Source: Vallitalea longa (lineage in GTDB: Bacteria > Bacillota > Clostridia > Lachnospirales > Vallitaleaceae). Taken from it: DNA of 64,000 nucleotides. Under the pieces are notes generated by a model, which saw only the letters and a list, made by a program, of their open reading frames with translations, ran no database searches and was not told where the DNA came from. Shown in pieces: positions 1 through 9,822 of this stretch. The translations under genes and the position numbers were made by a program. The first letter of the stretch is position 1, and each line of letters begins with the position of its first letter. The stretch spans positions 41,510-105,509 of the forward strand of contig NZ_BRLB01000017.1 in the NCBI RefSeq assembly GCF_027923465.1, in the 5' to 3' direction.

Positions 1-1101
1 TCTCGCTAAGGCTTCAACAAAATAATAATCGCCATAAATTAATGATACATCAATGCCTAAACCTTTCGGATAATTAAATGTACCACCTCTTAACAATCCA
101 TCATTTTTGTTATCCCAATTACCATAATTCTCATACATTGATTTAACAATAGATTGAGCTTTATTGAAATACTTAAGTTTGTCTTTACCGTTAAGATGCT
201 GTGACAATTCTAAAAGGCCACATGCGGCACATGCACCTGCTGATGTATCTCGAGGTGTGTCTTTTTCTCTAGGTACCTTAAAGTCCCAATGTGGTACAGA
301 ATCTTCTGGAAGCTCCCTAATAAAAAAATCTGCTACTTTTTTAGAAGCTTCTAGATATTTATTATCTTTTGTATATTTGTAAGCTAATGCCATACCATAA
401 AGCGCCCATGAAGTTCCTCTTGACCAAGCAGATGTAATAGAATGTCCCTGACCACTATGTACTCGTATCATCTCACCTGTATATGGATTGAACTCAACCA
501 TATGATTAACCGAACCATCATCACGTATAAAATACTTTAGTACTGTTGCTGCATGAGCTTTAGCAAAATGACTAAATCTTGGATCTCCACTTTCTTCTGT
601 TGCCCAGAAGAGTATTGGTAAATTCATCATACTATCAATAATACTCAAGCCTCTATTATCAGCTCTATTTATATTTTTTGTATTCCAAGCAACCAAAAAA
701 TTACCAGCACAATTAAATCTACTTGAAAGGTAACTTGCTGCAATCAAACCACGTCTTCTAGATTCTAAATTACCAGTCATCTTATAATGTTTAATAGATG
801 TTAACATCCACATAAAACCCACATCATGATGCAAGTTTGTATATTCTTTTAATGATTGATCCATTATCTTTTCACAACTAAGAGCAATTTCTTTAAATGG
901 TTTATATTTTGTATCTTCATACAAAAGCCATAATAACCCTGGCCAAAAACCTGTTACCCAACGCCATGTATCTTCAGTATAACTATATTTGCCATTTACA
1001 GACATAGATGGAAAACGATTCCCAATATTTACACTTGTTTTCTTAATTTTATTTATAACATCTTCCCACGCATTATAGACCCATTTATTGACACTTAACA
1101 T
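1..1101 (-). CDS. GH88 unsaturated uronyl hydrolase (3' end cut by window edge)
   Basis: The frame translates to 367 residues without a stop and runs off the left edge; GH88 enzymes are usually about 370-400 residues, so only a short tail is missing. These enzymes remove the 4,5-unsaturated uronic acid that polysaccharide lyases leave at the non-reducing end. Visible family blocks are HHDVGF with Asp93 and IIDSMMNLP with Asp156, which match the two conserved catalytic-site aspartates of this family, then an SAWSRGTSW block, PHWDF, PRDTSAGA and a late DGLLRGG. No signal peptide is present, so it should be cytoplasmic. An AAAGGA site lies 12 bases before the ATG. It follows the GH3 gene by about 98 bases and probably ends the same operon. 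Family assignment is strong; the exact sugar partner is inferred from context. Confidence 0.88.
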   Translation of the reverse strand, partial: MLSVNKWVYNAWEDVINKIKKTSVNIGNRFPSMSVNGKYSYTEDTWRWVTGFWPGLLWLLYEDTKYKPFKEIALSCEKIMDQSLKEYTNLHHDVGFMWMLTSIKHYKMTGNLESRRRGLIAASYLSSRFNCAGNFLVAWNTKNINRADNRGLSIIDSMMNLPILFWATEESGDPRFSHFAKAHAATVLKYFIRDDGSVNHMVEFNPYTGEMIRVHSGQGHSITSAWSRGTSWALYGMALAYKYTKDNKYLEASKKVADFFIRELPEDSVPHWDFKVPREKDTPRDTSAGACAACGLLELSQHLNGKDKLKYFNKAQSIVKSMYENYGNWDNKNDGLLRGGTFNYPKGLGIDVSLIYGDYYFVEALAR

Positions 1102-1199
1102 AGTTTTATACTATCCTTTCATTATCCTACTATATAGGAGTACATGTCCCAATTTTTATCTTATTGGAATTTGAAACCATCTTAATAACATCCTATTTT

Positions 1200-3515
1200 T
1201 TATTCTATTACAGTCAATACTACCGTATCAAATTTTTTACTACTAGTTCCAACCATTATATTAAATGTACCAGCTTCAATAGTTGGCTTATAGTCAATAC
1301 CTGTAAATTCAATCTTATCGGGTGTTATCTCAAACTTAACCTTTTTAGTATCTCCCGGACTTAATGTAATTCGTTTAAATCCTTTTAACAACATCTTCGG
1401 TCTCGTAACAGAAGCTACATTATCTCTAATATACATCTGTACAACCTCATCACCCACTCGGTCGCCTGTATTACTGACATTAACACTTACTTCAACACTG
1501 TCACCAATTTTAATAACTGATTTCGAAAGAGCTAATCCTTCATACTCAAATGTTGTATAGCTTAATCCATGTCCAAAGCAAAAATATGGTCCTTCTATCT
1601 CAAACAAATAATCTTTTAAGAATCCAGATGGTTTTTGACTGTAGTATGCAGGTAAATGTCCTGCAGATCTTGCTAAAGTAACCGGTAATTTACCTCCTGG
1701 ATTAACATCACCAAATAGAACATCTGCTACCGCATTCCCTGTTTCCTGTCCTAAGTACCACCCCTCAAGTATAGCTGGAGCATTATCATAAACAAATCCA
1801 CAAGATAATGGCTTTCCATTTATTAATACAACAATTGTTGGTGTACCAGTTTCTAATAGCATCTCTAAAAGTTTATTCTGTTGTCCAACAATATCCAATG
1901 TTGCACTATCACCATAATGCTTTTGAAGCGTTACTGCCTCACGACTAGATGATGGTGATCCTCCAATACAAACAATAGCTACATCTGATTTCTTTGCAGC
2001 CTCAACAGCTTTTTTCATCTCTTCAATTTCTTCATCCAAAGTATAAAGAGTTGGATTTTTACTAACAACGTTAGTCTCAGTTTCTATAACTTTTACACTT
2101 TTTGTTATATGACAACCTTTTTCATATAATACCTTACATTGATTACCTACTTTACCTACTATACCATTGAGTATACTTGTACCAATATTAGGACGTGTAC
2201 TATAATAACTAAATTCAACTGGATCTGCATTTGGCCCAATTACAGCAATAGATTTAATATTTTTTTGCTCTATAGGCAATAAATCATTTTCATTTTTCAA
2301 AAGGATAATTGTCTTATCTGCTGCTTTTTTAGCTAACGTTTTATGAGCTTTGCTGTTAACTAAAGTCTTCGCCTCATCTGGATCTGCATACACATTCTCA
2401 AACAAGCCTAATTCAAATTTAACTTTCAAAATTCTTGACACAGCTTGATTTATTAATTTTACAACTTCTTCAGATTTTTTAGCTGCACTTAAAAGACTAT
2501 TAAATGCTGAACCACTAGGAATATCCATATCAAGACCTGCACTCAAAGCACAAACTGCTGCCTCTTCAACATCTTTTGAAACATGGTGCAATAAATCCAA
2601 ACGAGAGGCATCATTATAATCACTAATAACGATACCATCAAATCCCCACTCGTCTCTAAGTACATTCGTTAGTAACCATTTATTAGCATGACATGGTATA
2701 CCATCTATTTCCGAGTGAGATGGCATTATCCCTTTCGCCCCAGCTTCCATAACTGCTGCTTTAAAAGGAGGTAATATTTCATCTCTAAACATACGCAGCG
2801 GTATATCTGTAGGTGCAAAATTCCTTCCTCCTGCACATTGCCCATAACCTGCAAAATGTTTTGGTGATGATATAATATGTCCTTTTTCAACACCTTGGCT
2901 ACCACCTTGTAAACCTTTTACAACAGATACAGCCATTCTACTAACTAGATAAGTATCTTCACCAAATGTCTCTTCATACCTACCCCATCTTGGATCTCTA
3001 CCAATATCTAAAACCGGTGTAAAAGCTTGATGTCCACCTCTTGAATTTGTTTCTTTTCCGATTGCAGTATAGATTTCTTCAACTAGCTCGGTATCAAATG
3101 TTCCTGCAAGACCAATAGGCCTTGGGAACATTGTTGAATCTTTAGATAACTGTCCCATAAGACATTCTTCTTGAGACAATACTGGAATCTGCAATCTTGT
3201 ATGATCTATTATATGTTTTTGTAAAATATTTCTATATACTGCACTTTTTTCAGGTGACATGTGCTTACCTGGTAATTGAAAAGCTCCTATCCCGTTAACA
3301 AGCAAATCTTTAAGTTTTTCATTTTGGATTTGACCTGACTCAAATAACTCAGTTTCCTCATTTTCATCAATTAACAAGGTTGTCGTATCAATAGAGATTG
3401 TTTGAGCAATCTTCTCTTCTAATGTCATTCTCTTCATAAGATCCTTAACTCGTTCACTTATTGGCAACTCAGTATTCTTATAAATCTTTTTTTCATTAAT
3501 ACTTGTATTCTTCAT
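1200..3515 (-). CDS. GH3 beta-glycosidase (beta-glucosidase/xylosidase type)
   Basis: A 771-residue three-domain GH3 enzyme. The (beta/alpha)8 domain contains RDPRWGRYEETFGED (about 173-187), the SPKH block with Lys219-His220, and the nucleophile motif VISDY with Asp299. The (alpha/beta)6 sandwich follows, and the last 120 residues form the fibronectin III-like domain typical of the family. There is no signal peptide, so it acts on imported oligosaccharides. The start is supported by an unusual arrangement: the last codons and stop of the upstream permease (GTGAAAGGATAA) supply the AAAGGA ribosome site for this gene, only 3 bases away. In this locus a xylosidase or glucosidase acting on side residues would fit, but specificity cannot be read from sequence. 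It is clearly different from the second GH3 at 61503. Confidence 0.9.
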   Translation of the reverse strand: MKNTSINEKKIYKNTELPISERVKDLMKRMTLEEKIAQTISIDTTTLLIDENEETELFESGQIQNEKLKDLLVNGIGAFQLPGKHMSPEKSAVYRNILQKHIIDHTRLQIPVLSQEECLMGQLSKDSTMFPRPIGLAGTFDTELVEEIYTAIGKETNSRGGHQAFTPVLDIGRDPRWGRYEETFGEDTYLVSRMAVSVVKGLQGGSQGVEKGHIISSPKHFAGYGQCAGGRNFAPTDIPLRMFRDEILPPFKAAVMEAGAKGIMPSHSEIDGIPCHANKWLLTNVLRDEWGFDGIVISDYNDASRLDLLHHVSKDVEEAAVCALSAGLDMDIPSGSAFNSLLSAAKKSEEVVKLINQAVSRILKVKFELGLFENVYADPDEAKTLVNSKAHKTLAKKAADKTIILLKNENDLLPIEQKNIKSIAVIGPNADPVEFSYYSTRPNIGTSILNGIVGKVGNQCKVLYEKGCHITKSVKVIETETNVVSKNPTLYTLDEEIEEMKKAVEAAKKSDVAIVCIGGSPSSSREAVTLQKHYGDSATLDIVGQQNKLLEMLLETGTPTIVVLINGKPLSCGFVYDNAPAILEGWYLGQETGNAVADVLFGDVNPGGKLPVTLARSAGHLPAYYSQKPSGFLKDYLFEIEGPYFCFGHGLSYTTFEYEGLALSKSVIKIGDSVEVSVNVSNTGDRVGDEVVQMYIRDNVASVTRPKMLLKGFKRITLSPGDTKKVKFEITPDKIEFTGIDYKPTIEAGTFNIMVGTSSKKFDTVVLTVIE

Positions 3516-3518
3516 TAT

Positions 3519-4460
3519 TTATCCTTTCACTGATCCAATCATAACTCCTTTAGCAAAGTACTTTTGTAACCTTGGGTAAATAATCATCATTGGTAGTGTT
3601 GATACTACAATAACTGAATATTTCAACATATTTGCTGTATCTTGTTGCTCAAGTAACGCAGCCATTGCTTCTGGACTCATAGAATCTGTCATTATATCCG
3701 AACTAAACGAACTCAAAATTAAAATCTCACGCAATATTAATTGCAATGGGAATTTTGCATGATCTTTCAAATAAATCATAGCATTAAAATATGAATTCCA
3801 ATGCCCAACACCATAATAAAGCATAAGTACAACAAGAATAGGCTTTGATAAAGGTAAAATTATTTTTGTAAACGTTTTAAAGTCACCACAACCATCTATT
3901 TCAGCTGCTTCATTTAATTGTTCTGGAATCGTATTCTCAAAGAAAGTCCGAGCTACAATAAGATTGAACACAGATACTGCCCCACTTATAAGCATAATAG
4001 TTCTTGTATCTACAAGGTGTAATGAATTAGCATTCAAATAACTTGGAATAAGTCCTCCATTGAAATACATAGTGAAAATAAAAAGCAGCATTATGTATTT
4101 TCGTCCTGCTAAATTTTTTCTTGACAATGCATATGCACATGGTACAGTCACTGCTAGATTTATTAACGTACCTAATACAGTATAAAATATTGTATTTGCA
4201 TAACCAACCCATATATCTTTTTGCATAAAAACATATTTATAACCTTCAAGTGATGGATTAATTGGAAACAAAAACATTTTTCCTGACGAAACCGCATCTG
4301 GATCACTTATAGAAGCACTTAATACAAAAAGAATAGGATATAAAGTTATAATAAAACTAAGTACTAATAATGTATAATTTATTATATCGAAGGCCAAATC
4401 AGAGCCATGGATCTTCATTCTTGTCTTTTTTCTTTTATGTCTAGTTACTACATTAGCCAT
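3519..4460 (-). CDS. CUT1 ABC transporter permease, LplC/YtcP type
   Basis: A 313-residue inner-membrane permease with about six hydrophobic segments. The cytoplasmic EAA loop that docks the ATPase is visible as EAAEIDGCGDFKTFTKIILP (about residues 183-202), and the protein ends in KGVMIGSVKG, the C-terminal signature of the LplC branch. It pairs with the LplB-type permease just upstream to form the channel for oligosaccharide import. The gene sits in the operon solute-binding protein / membrane AraC regulator / permease / permease / GH3 / GH88. No ATPase gene is present in the window; in Gram-positives a shared MsmX-like ATPase often serves such systems, which is an inference here. Confidence 0.92.
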   Translation of the reverse strand: MANVVTRHKRKKTRMKIHGSDLAFDIINYTLLVLSFIITLYPILFVLSASISDPDAVSSGKMFLFPINPSLEGYKYVFMQKDIWVGYANTIFYTVLGTLINLAVTVPCAYALSRKNLAGRKYIMLLFIFTMYFNGGLIPSYLNANSLHLVDTRTIMLISGAVSVFNLIVARTFFENTIPEQLNEAAEIDGCGDFKTFTKIILPLSKPILVVLMLYYGVGHWNSYFNAMIYLKDHAKFPLQLILREILILSSFSSDIMTDSMSPEAMAALLEQQDTANMLKYSVIVVSTLPMMIIYPRLQKYFAKGVMIGSVKG

Positions 4461-4530
4461 TTTTTCTTACCACCTTTTTCATTTATTAGTTAAAATATGA
4501 TTTTTACTATGTTTAATTACTATATTTACT

Positions 4531-5478
4531 TTACCATAAACTTGATTTACCCACTTTTCTTGATATTCTATTTGCAAGTATTAGAATAATTGCATTAATT
4601 ATAGAGTTAAATAATCCAACTGCAGTAGAGAATGAGAAATCAGAATTTATTAATCCCATTTTGTATACATAAGTTGAAATAACTTCAGAAGCACTAATGT
4701 TTGTTGCATTTTGTAACAAATATACTTTTTCATATCCTACACCTAATAGTTGTCCACAACGTAAAATGAATAGTATGGTCATTGTTGGAATAAGAACTGG
4801 AAAGTTAATATATTTAATTTTTTGAAGTCGGTTTGCACCGTCAATCTCTGCTGACTCAATTAATGATTTATCAACACCCGAAAGAGCTGCAAAATATATA
4901 ATGGCTCCCCATCCTACATTCTGCCAAATACCACTTAACACATATACCCATTTAAACATTCCTGAATTCTGCATAAAGAAAACAGATTCCATTCCTAATA
5001 AGTTAAGAAATTTATTGATAATTCCTGTAGAAGGATTCAAAAATAATGTAACCATACCACATACTACAATAATGGATATGAAATGAGGTGCATAAGATAC
5101 TGTTTGAAATGTATGCTTCATTTTTTCATTCTTAATTTCATTAACCATTAGTGCTAAAATTATTGGTATAGGAAAGCCAATAACTAGAGACAGTAAACTA
5201 ATAGTCAATGTGTTTTTCAAAATGATGGGAAACCAATAAGAGCTGAATAAACGACTAAAGTTGTCAAAACCTACCCATGTGCTTCCCATAATTCCCGCTC
5301 TCATATCAAAATCTTTAAACGCAATAATTACACCATACATTGGTTTATATTTAAAAATAATAAGATATATAACCGCAGGCAATATCATAACATATAATTG
5401 CCAATGTTTAATTATTCGTTTTTTTAACTTTTTATTTTTATTTTTTTTCAACATTCTGTTATTTATAGCCTTTTCCAT
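4531..5478 (-). CDS. CUT1 ABC transporter permease, LplB/YteP type
   Basis: A 315-residue permease. A basic N-terminus (about 25 residues rich in Lys/Arg) precedes the first membrane segment, followed by the KYKPMYGVIIAFKDF block typical of LplB-family permeases, and an EAA-type loop ESAEIDGANRLQKIKYINFP. It ends in the family-typical short aromatic tail (SSLW). AAAGGAG lies five bases before the ATG. It is followed after 70 bases by its partner permease, and the regulator gene ends 76 bases upstream. Together these proteins should import oligosaccharides delivered by the solute-binding lipoproteins encoded by the tandem genes upstream. Confidence 0.92.
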   Translation of the reverse strand: MEKAINNRMLKKNKNKKLKKRIIKHWQLYVMILPAVIYLIIFKYKPMYGVIIAFKDFDMRAGIMGSTWVGFDNFSRLFSSYWFPIILKNTLTISLLSLVIGFPIPIILALMVNEIKNEKMKHTFQTVSYAPHFISIIVVCGMVTLFLNPSTGIINKFLNLLGMESVFFMQNSGMFKWVYVLSGIWQNVGWGAIIYFAALSGVDKSLIESAEIDGANRLQKIKYINFPVLIPTMTILFILRCGQLLGVGYEKVYLLQNATNISASEVISTYVYKMGLINSDFSFSTAVGLFNSIINAIILILANRISRKVGKSSLW

Positions 5479-5554
5479 AATTTCTCCTTTAGTTGGTTAA
5501 ATATGCTACCATCATTATTAAATTTTTTAATGATACTTTGATTTCTGTTTATAC

Positions 5555-7732
5555 TTAACTATTGCTATTTTCGACATATTCTTTGCGATATGCTGAAGCA
5601 TTCATACCACATTCTATTTTAAATCGTTTTCTAAAGTTAGGTACATCTATGTACCCTAATTGAGGAACTATATCTTTTATAGGTAAATCTGTTTCAACCA
5701 ATAATTTCTTTGCTTTATTCATACGAAGCTCTGTAACATATTTACTGTAGCCTTTACCTGTTTTGCTTTTAAACAAACGACTTAAATAAGCTTTTGTAAA
5801 CCCTGAATAAGCTGCAACTTCATCTAACGATAAATCATAGCGACTAAAATTTTCGTCTATATATTTAATTATACGAACAAAATCATCCTGTTTCTTTGTC
5901 TTTTTGCAGTACTGAAAAACAATTTTATTTATTGTTTCATTAAATTCTTCACCACTAGATGAAGCATATTTAATGGCATCGGATACCAGTTTTCCTTTCA
6001 CATGAGATTCATCTTGATTTTTCACCATCATAATCAACGGTTGAAGCATACAAAATCGTAGATAACATCTATTTTCTTCGGAATCTATTTGATAAAATAT
6101 GTACTGGTTCATTCGTTGTATCCAATATTCAATATCTGATTGGTTCTCTTCCTTCAAAGCCTTAACATAACCCTCTACATCTTTTTCTGGCAGTTGCAAG
6201 ACCTCTTCTCTTGCTTTAATTACATTCTCCCAAAATTCAATCTTCCTAAAGCCCTGACAGTTACTCATCTTACGCAATGTACTAACAGCCTCTATATAAG
6301 CATAACTAGCCATAGATATGTTCTGATACATTTGACTAAATCCTATTCGAATACCCCCTGTATTCTCCAACTTACCTGCTTTAATCAAACGTTGCACAAC
6401 ACTGTTTCTTTTCTGATATAAGTAATCTTCGTTAGGGCTTTCAACCAAGAATAGCATAGCAGTCTGACCATTAATTGGTACTTTACAAAACAACTCTGTT
6501 TCAAGAAAATTCTCAAACTCTTCAATAAGAATATCTTTGTCTTTAATAATAATACCACCTATAAAATAATAATCTTCATATAATTCTATTTGAGAACTTT
6601 CCAATATTCTATTAATCTCATTCGGTTCTTTTATTAATCCATAGAACAATTGCATTGCCACTTGTCTCTTTAACTGTTTTTGAGATTCAACAGCAATTTT
6701 TTGCCAATTATCGCTTTCAAATATTATTGTATTAACAATGGACTCTACAAAACTAAATTCGTAATTCTTTTTTGAAATTCTCCTCTCCTTTAAATCTATT
6801 TCAAGCATTTCAATATCTTTATATCGTTTCTTACTTACATAAAAAGAAACAATCATTGTAATCAAAACACTCAAAGTAATAAAGACATAATTAAATCTCT
6901 GATTATATGTAACATTTTTATATAATTGATCTGAGTCATATATAACTTCTATCTTTATCCCCATATCTTTAATAGCATCTGAAACTACTGTATAACCTTT
7001 TAGCTCAGTTGTAAGATTTTCTTCAGTAGTAAGAAGTGATAATCCATGAACTTCATTATATCCAAAATGAATTTCTTCTTGATTATTAATAGTGACTATT
7101 ATATAGGCCGGGAAACGATCTGTTAACTGCTCTAGTTTTAGTTTAAATTGATCAAAATCAATGCAATAATTGACAGAGCTTCCAACACTACTAGCCCAAT
7201 TTCTATTCATATAATGATAAACCAGATAACCGGATTTATCCGTATATAATACCTCTACTCTATTCTCTTTTGTATCCATTAACTCTAAGGCTTTAAGGGT
7301 AGAATCTTTAGTACAGCTAAGAACATTTTCAAAATGGACTTTACATTTTGAATAACCCATAGCTGAATAAATGTAATGATTTCCATAAGATAAAAACACG
7401 TCAACCGTATATGGGTCATTACAATTAATATCTTCTAACACTTCTATGCCTTTTCTTGCTCTTATGTAATTAGATTTCATCTTATTTTCTGCTAATTCAG
7501 GTCTAGAATATAAACGTATACTATTTTCTTCATAATTTTGATACTCGTTTATTAGTTGAGCACAAATCTTATTTAACTGATTAGCCAATACTTCATTAAC
7601 ATCTTTTTTCATTCGAGTTGTTGTATTCATTGTTATAATAATTGTAAAAAACAATAAAGGCAACACAATAAAAAAATAAGTAATGAAAAATTTAATTATC
7701 ATAGTTTTTTTATTCATTTTTTTAATAACCAT
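5555..7732 (-). CDS. Membrane-anchored AraC-family regulator (YesS/YtdP type)
   Basis: A 725-residue protein. A membrane segment near residues 13-35 and a second near 284-303 bracket an extracellular sensor region of about 250 residues, followed by a cytoplasmic linker and an AraC double helix-turn-helix at about 620-719 (start DDFVRIIKYIDENF, second helix region GYIDVPNFRKRFK). Proteins of this design sense an extracellular sugar or the loaded binding protein and activate the neighbouring transporter genes. The gene starts only two bases after the stop of the solute-binding protein gene and has no clear ribosome site, so translation is probably coupled; an ATG five codons further in is an alternative start. 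Position between the binding protein and permease genes supports control of this operon. Confidence 0.87.
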   Translation of the reverse strand: MVIKKMNKKTMIIKFFITYFFIVLPLLFFTIIITMNTTTRMKKDVNEVLANQLNKICAQLINEYQNYEENSIRLYSRPELAENKMKSNYIRARKGIEVLEDINCNDPYTVDVFLSYGNHYIYSAMGYSKCKVHFENVLSCTKDSTLKALELMDTKENRVEVLYTDKSGYLVYHYMNRNWASSVGSSVNYCIDFDQFKLKLEQLTDRFPAYIIVTINNQEEIHFGYNEVHGLSLLTTEENLTTELKGYTVVSDAIKDMGIKIEVIYDSDQLYKNVTYNQRFNYVFITLSVLITMIVSFYVSKKRYKDIEMLEIDLKERRISKKNYEFSFVESIVNTIIFESDNWQKIAVESQKQLKRQVAMQLFYGLIKEPNEINRILESSQIELYEDYYFIGGIIIKDKDILIEEFENFLETELFCKVPINGQTAMLFLVESPNEDYLYQKRNSVVQRLIKAGKLENTGGIRIGFSQMYQNISMASYAYIEAVSTLRKMSNCQGFRKIEFWENVIKAREEVLQLPEKDVEGYVKALKEENQSDIEYWIQRMNQYIFYQIDSEENRCYLRFCMLQPLIMMVKNQDESHVKGKLVSDAIKYASSSGEEFNETINKIVFQYCKKTKKQDDFVRIIKYIDENFSRYDLSLDEVAAYSGFTKAYLSRLFKSKTGKGYSKYVTELRMNKAKKLLVETDLPIKDIVPQLGYIDVPNFRKRFKIECGMNASAYRKEYVENSNS

Positions 7733-7734
7733 AA

Positions 7735-9435
7735 TTACTTAAACATACGATCATATGCTGTTTGTTCAATTTTAATTAATTCATTAAGTCCCATTTGCTT
7801 TAATGTTGTAACATAATTATCCCAACCTTCATCAATATCAACTTCCCCAGTTACAAACTGAGCAACAGCAGTATTAATATAAGATATAATATCTGTTTTC
7901 AAAGTAGCTACTCTTTGTCCCTCTTTTTCTGTATAAACAAGCTTTGGTACAACTTCTTCATATTCAATATTTTCTTTACGTCTTAATCGCTCAACTAATA
8001 ACAACCAATAGCTAAATTCATTATTGTCTGGATCAGCTATAACTTCATTAAGACGTTCATTGGTCATATTTATTACAGCTCCCTCAGGGCGACCTATTGT
8101 TCCTGTCATCATCAAAAATGCACTTTGAATAATTGCTCTTTGCTGTCTATATTCCTCTTTTGATTTATAACCCTCTGACACTGGAATATCAACAACTTTA
8201 ACACCTTCCAAATCTTTATACTCATAAGAATGTCCTTCAAATCCATATTCTCCAGTTAAAATTCCTTCATCTGTACAAAGGTAATCAATTAAGCGTGCAA
8301 TTGCTATGGGATACTTTGTATCTGCATTTACAATAAATGCTGCACTATCTGTAACCTTACTTTTCAATGGAATTACTCCTTGTTGTCCCTCTTTTTCAGT
8401 AAGCCCTCCAATAGCTGTCCAATTTCTATCCCATGAGTTATCTTTTTTAGCTACTACATAGGGTGCAGAAGGACAACCTACAAGTCCAACACGATCTTCA
8501 CTTGCTTTAGATTCAATTTCTTGTCTTGTTTGTATATATGCCTCTTGATCTATTAAACCTTCTGAATATAGTTTTCTCATATATTTCAAGTACTTTTTAT
8601 AATTATCAGTAACATTTCCTGACGCAATAGTTCCCTTATCTTCAATTAATAAATAGTCTCGTGTGTATCCTTGTAAACCAAATGCTGATAAAAGAGTAAT
8701 GTCTGTATACCAATAGTTATTACCATACACCATAGGAATTTCATCATCTGGATCTCCATTTCCATTAGCATCTTTATCTTTAAAAGCTTTAAGTACTTTA
8801 TAAAGTTCATCAAGATTAGTAGGTTCTTCCATTCCTACATTATCAAGCCAAACTTGATTCAAAAAGATTCTAGGAGTTATCCTAGTTGGATCCATATCAA
8901 ATTTAGCTATTGAATAAATGTTCCCATCAGGTGCTGTTATAGCTGCTCTCCATTCAGGATATTCTTCTAATCTAGCCTTAAAATTTGGCATATATTCTAA
9001 GTATTCATTCAATGGTAAGAAATATCCTTGCTCTCCATATTTGTTTATTTCAGTTAATGATGTTGCACTATTTACTACAATGTCTGTTAGCTCGTCAGTA
9101 GACAACATTAATGTAAATTGTGTCTTCCATGAATCGTTAGAATAAGGTTCTGCTTTGATATCAAGTCCAAATTGCTCTTTAAACTGTTCAAGTTGAATCG
9201 TGTTCTGCCAATCCTTTGTTGCACCTTGTCTACCTGTCATTGTAAGTGTTATGGGCTTATTAGCAATGGGATAACCTGTTAAATTAATATTTTCATCTAC
9301 TTTCTTAGTTACTTTTGTACTTTTGGTGTCATCTGAATTACCATTAACAGTATCAGTTTTTCCACAACCAACCATTGATATAACTAGTATCACAATTAAT
9401 AAAATCATAGTGCTTTGCTTCAACATTTTTTTCAT
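7735..9435 (-). CDS. Extracellular solute-binding lipoprotein, copy 1 of five (LplA/YtcQ type)
   Basis: A 566-residue type 1 solute-binding protein. The signal peptide ends in the lipobox VGC with Cys24, so it is a membrane-anchored lipoprotein. A DANGNGD loop (about residue 220) resembles the EF-hand-like calcium site known in alginate-type and LplA-type binding proteins. The C-terminus EQTAYDRMFK is shared by all five paralogues in the window. This copy is directly attached to the regulator and permease genes and is probably the ancestral operon member. The residues around 175-185 read FDMDPTR, as in copies 3 and 4, whereas copies 2 and 5 have a different sequence there. The leader upstream is conserved with copies 2, 4 and 5. 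Confidence 0.93.
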   Translation of the reverse strand: MKKMLKQSTMILLIVILVISMVGCGKTDTVNGNSDDTKSTKVTKKVDENINLTGYPIANKPITLTMTGRQGATKDWQNTIQLEQFKEQFGLDIKAEPYSNDSWKTQFTLMLSTDELTDIVVNSATSLTEINKYGEQGYFLPLNEYLEYMPNFKARLEEYPEWRAAITAPDGNIYSIAKFDMDPTRITPRIFLNQVWLDNVGMEEPTNLDELYKVLKAFKDKDANGNGDPDDEIPMVYGNNYWYTDITLLSAFGLQGYTRDYLLIEDKGTIASGNVTDNYKKYLKYMRKLYSEGLIDQEAYIQTRQEIESKASEDRVGLVGCPSAPYVVAKKDNSWDRNWTAIGGLTEKEGQQGVIPLKSKVTDSAAFIVNADTKYPIAIARLIDYLCTDEGILTGEYGFEGHSYEYKDLEGVKVVDIPVSEGYKSKEEYRQQRAIIQSAFLMMTGTIGRPEGAVINMTNERLNEVIADPDNNEFSYWLLLVERLRRKENIEYEEVVPKLVYTEKEGQRVATLKTDIISYINTAVAQFVTGEVDIDEGWDNYVTTLKQMGLNELIKIEQTAYDRMFK

Positions 9436-9500
9436 GGTCTTTCCTCCTCAGTTATTTTTCAGTTATTTTATTGTCATTATTTGTAACAATATTAAGTTTA

Positions 9501-9537
9501 CCCTATGTCATCAACACTGTATAGATAGTCAAAATAA
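9501..9537 (-). promoter_or_regulatory. Conserved leader element upstream of solute-binding protein copy 1
   Basis: On the minus strand this reads TTTTGACTATCTATACAGT, then a TGACAT block. It is almost identical upstream of copies 2, 4 and 5 (11591, 15491, 25375), each at a similar distance from the start codon. TTGACT could be a -35 box, but no good -10 follows, which would fit an activator-dependent promoter. The conservation is seen directly; binding by the membrane AraC regulator is inferred. Confidence 0.5.
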
Positions 9538-9712
9538 CCCTATTTTATATAATTATGTACAATTCAAGCAATAAATATCAATTTCACACATATATATTAG
9601 TTCATTATGTCAGCTCACATAAACATATCAATTTCTTTTTATTTAATTAGACTGTTTATTAATTTTATCTACTTGAAAATTGTACAATAGTTACATCTAC
9701 TCTAAAAATTTC

Positions 9713-9810
9713 ACTCAGCTTTTTTACTTCAATGCATTATATAGTTAAATCGCTCATATAACTCTGCAAAAAATAAATATTAGTTTACCTTAAAAATAAA
9801 AAAGCTGAGT
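9713..9810. repeat. 13-bp inverted repeat with 72-base spacer in the gap 9436-9822
   Basis: ACTCAGCTTTTTT at 9713-9725 and its exact reverse complement at 9798-9810. The same pair recurs at 11803-11901. It lies just downstream of solute-binding protein copy 2 and may form a long-loop terminator or attenuator between tandem copies. The rest of the 387-base gap is the conserved leader of copy 1, with a TGTACAATAG motif near 9681; I see no gene in it. Confidence 0.5.
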
Positions 9811-9822
9811 TATTATTTCTTT

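Noticed and set aside
1..1101. GH88 gene as a truncated pseudogene
   Set aside because: The frame is open to the window edge and the length fits the family, so the missing end is due to the window boundary.
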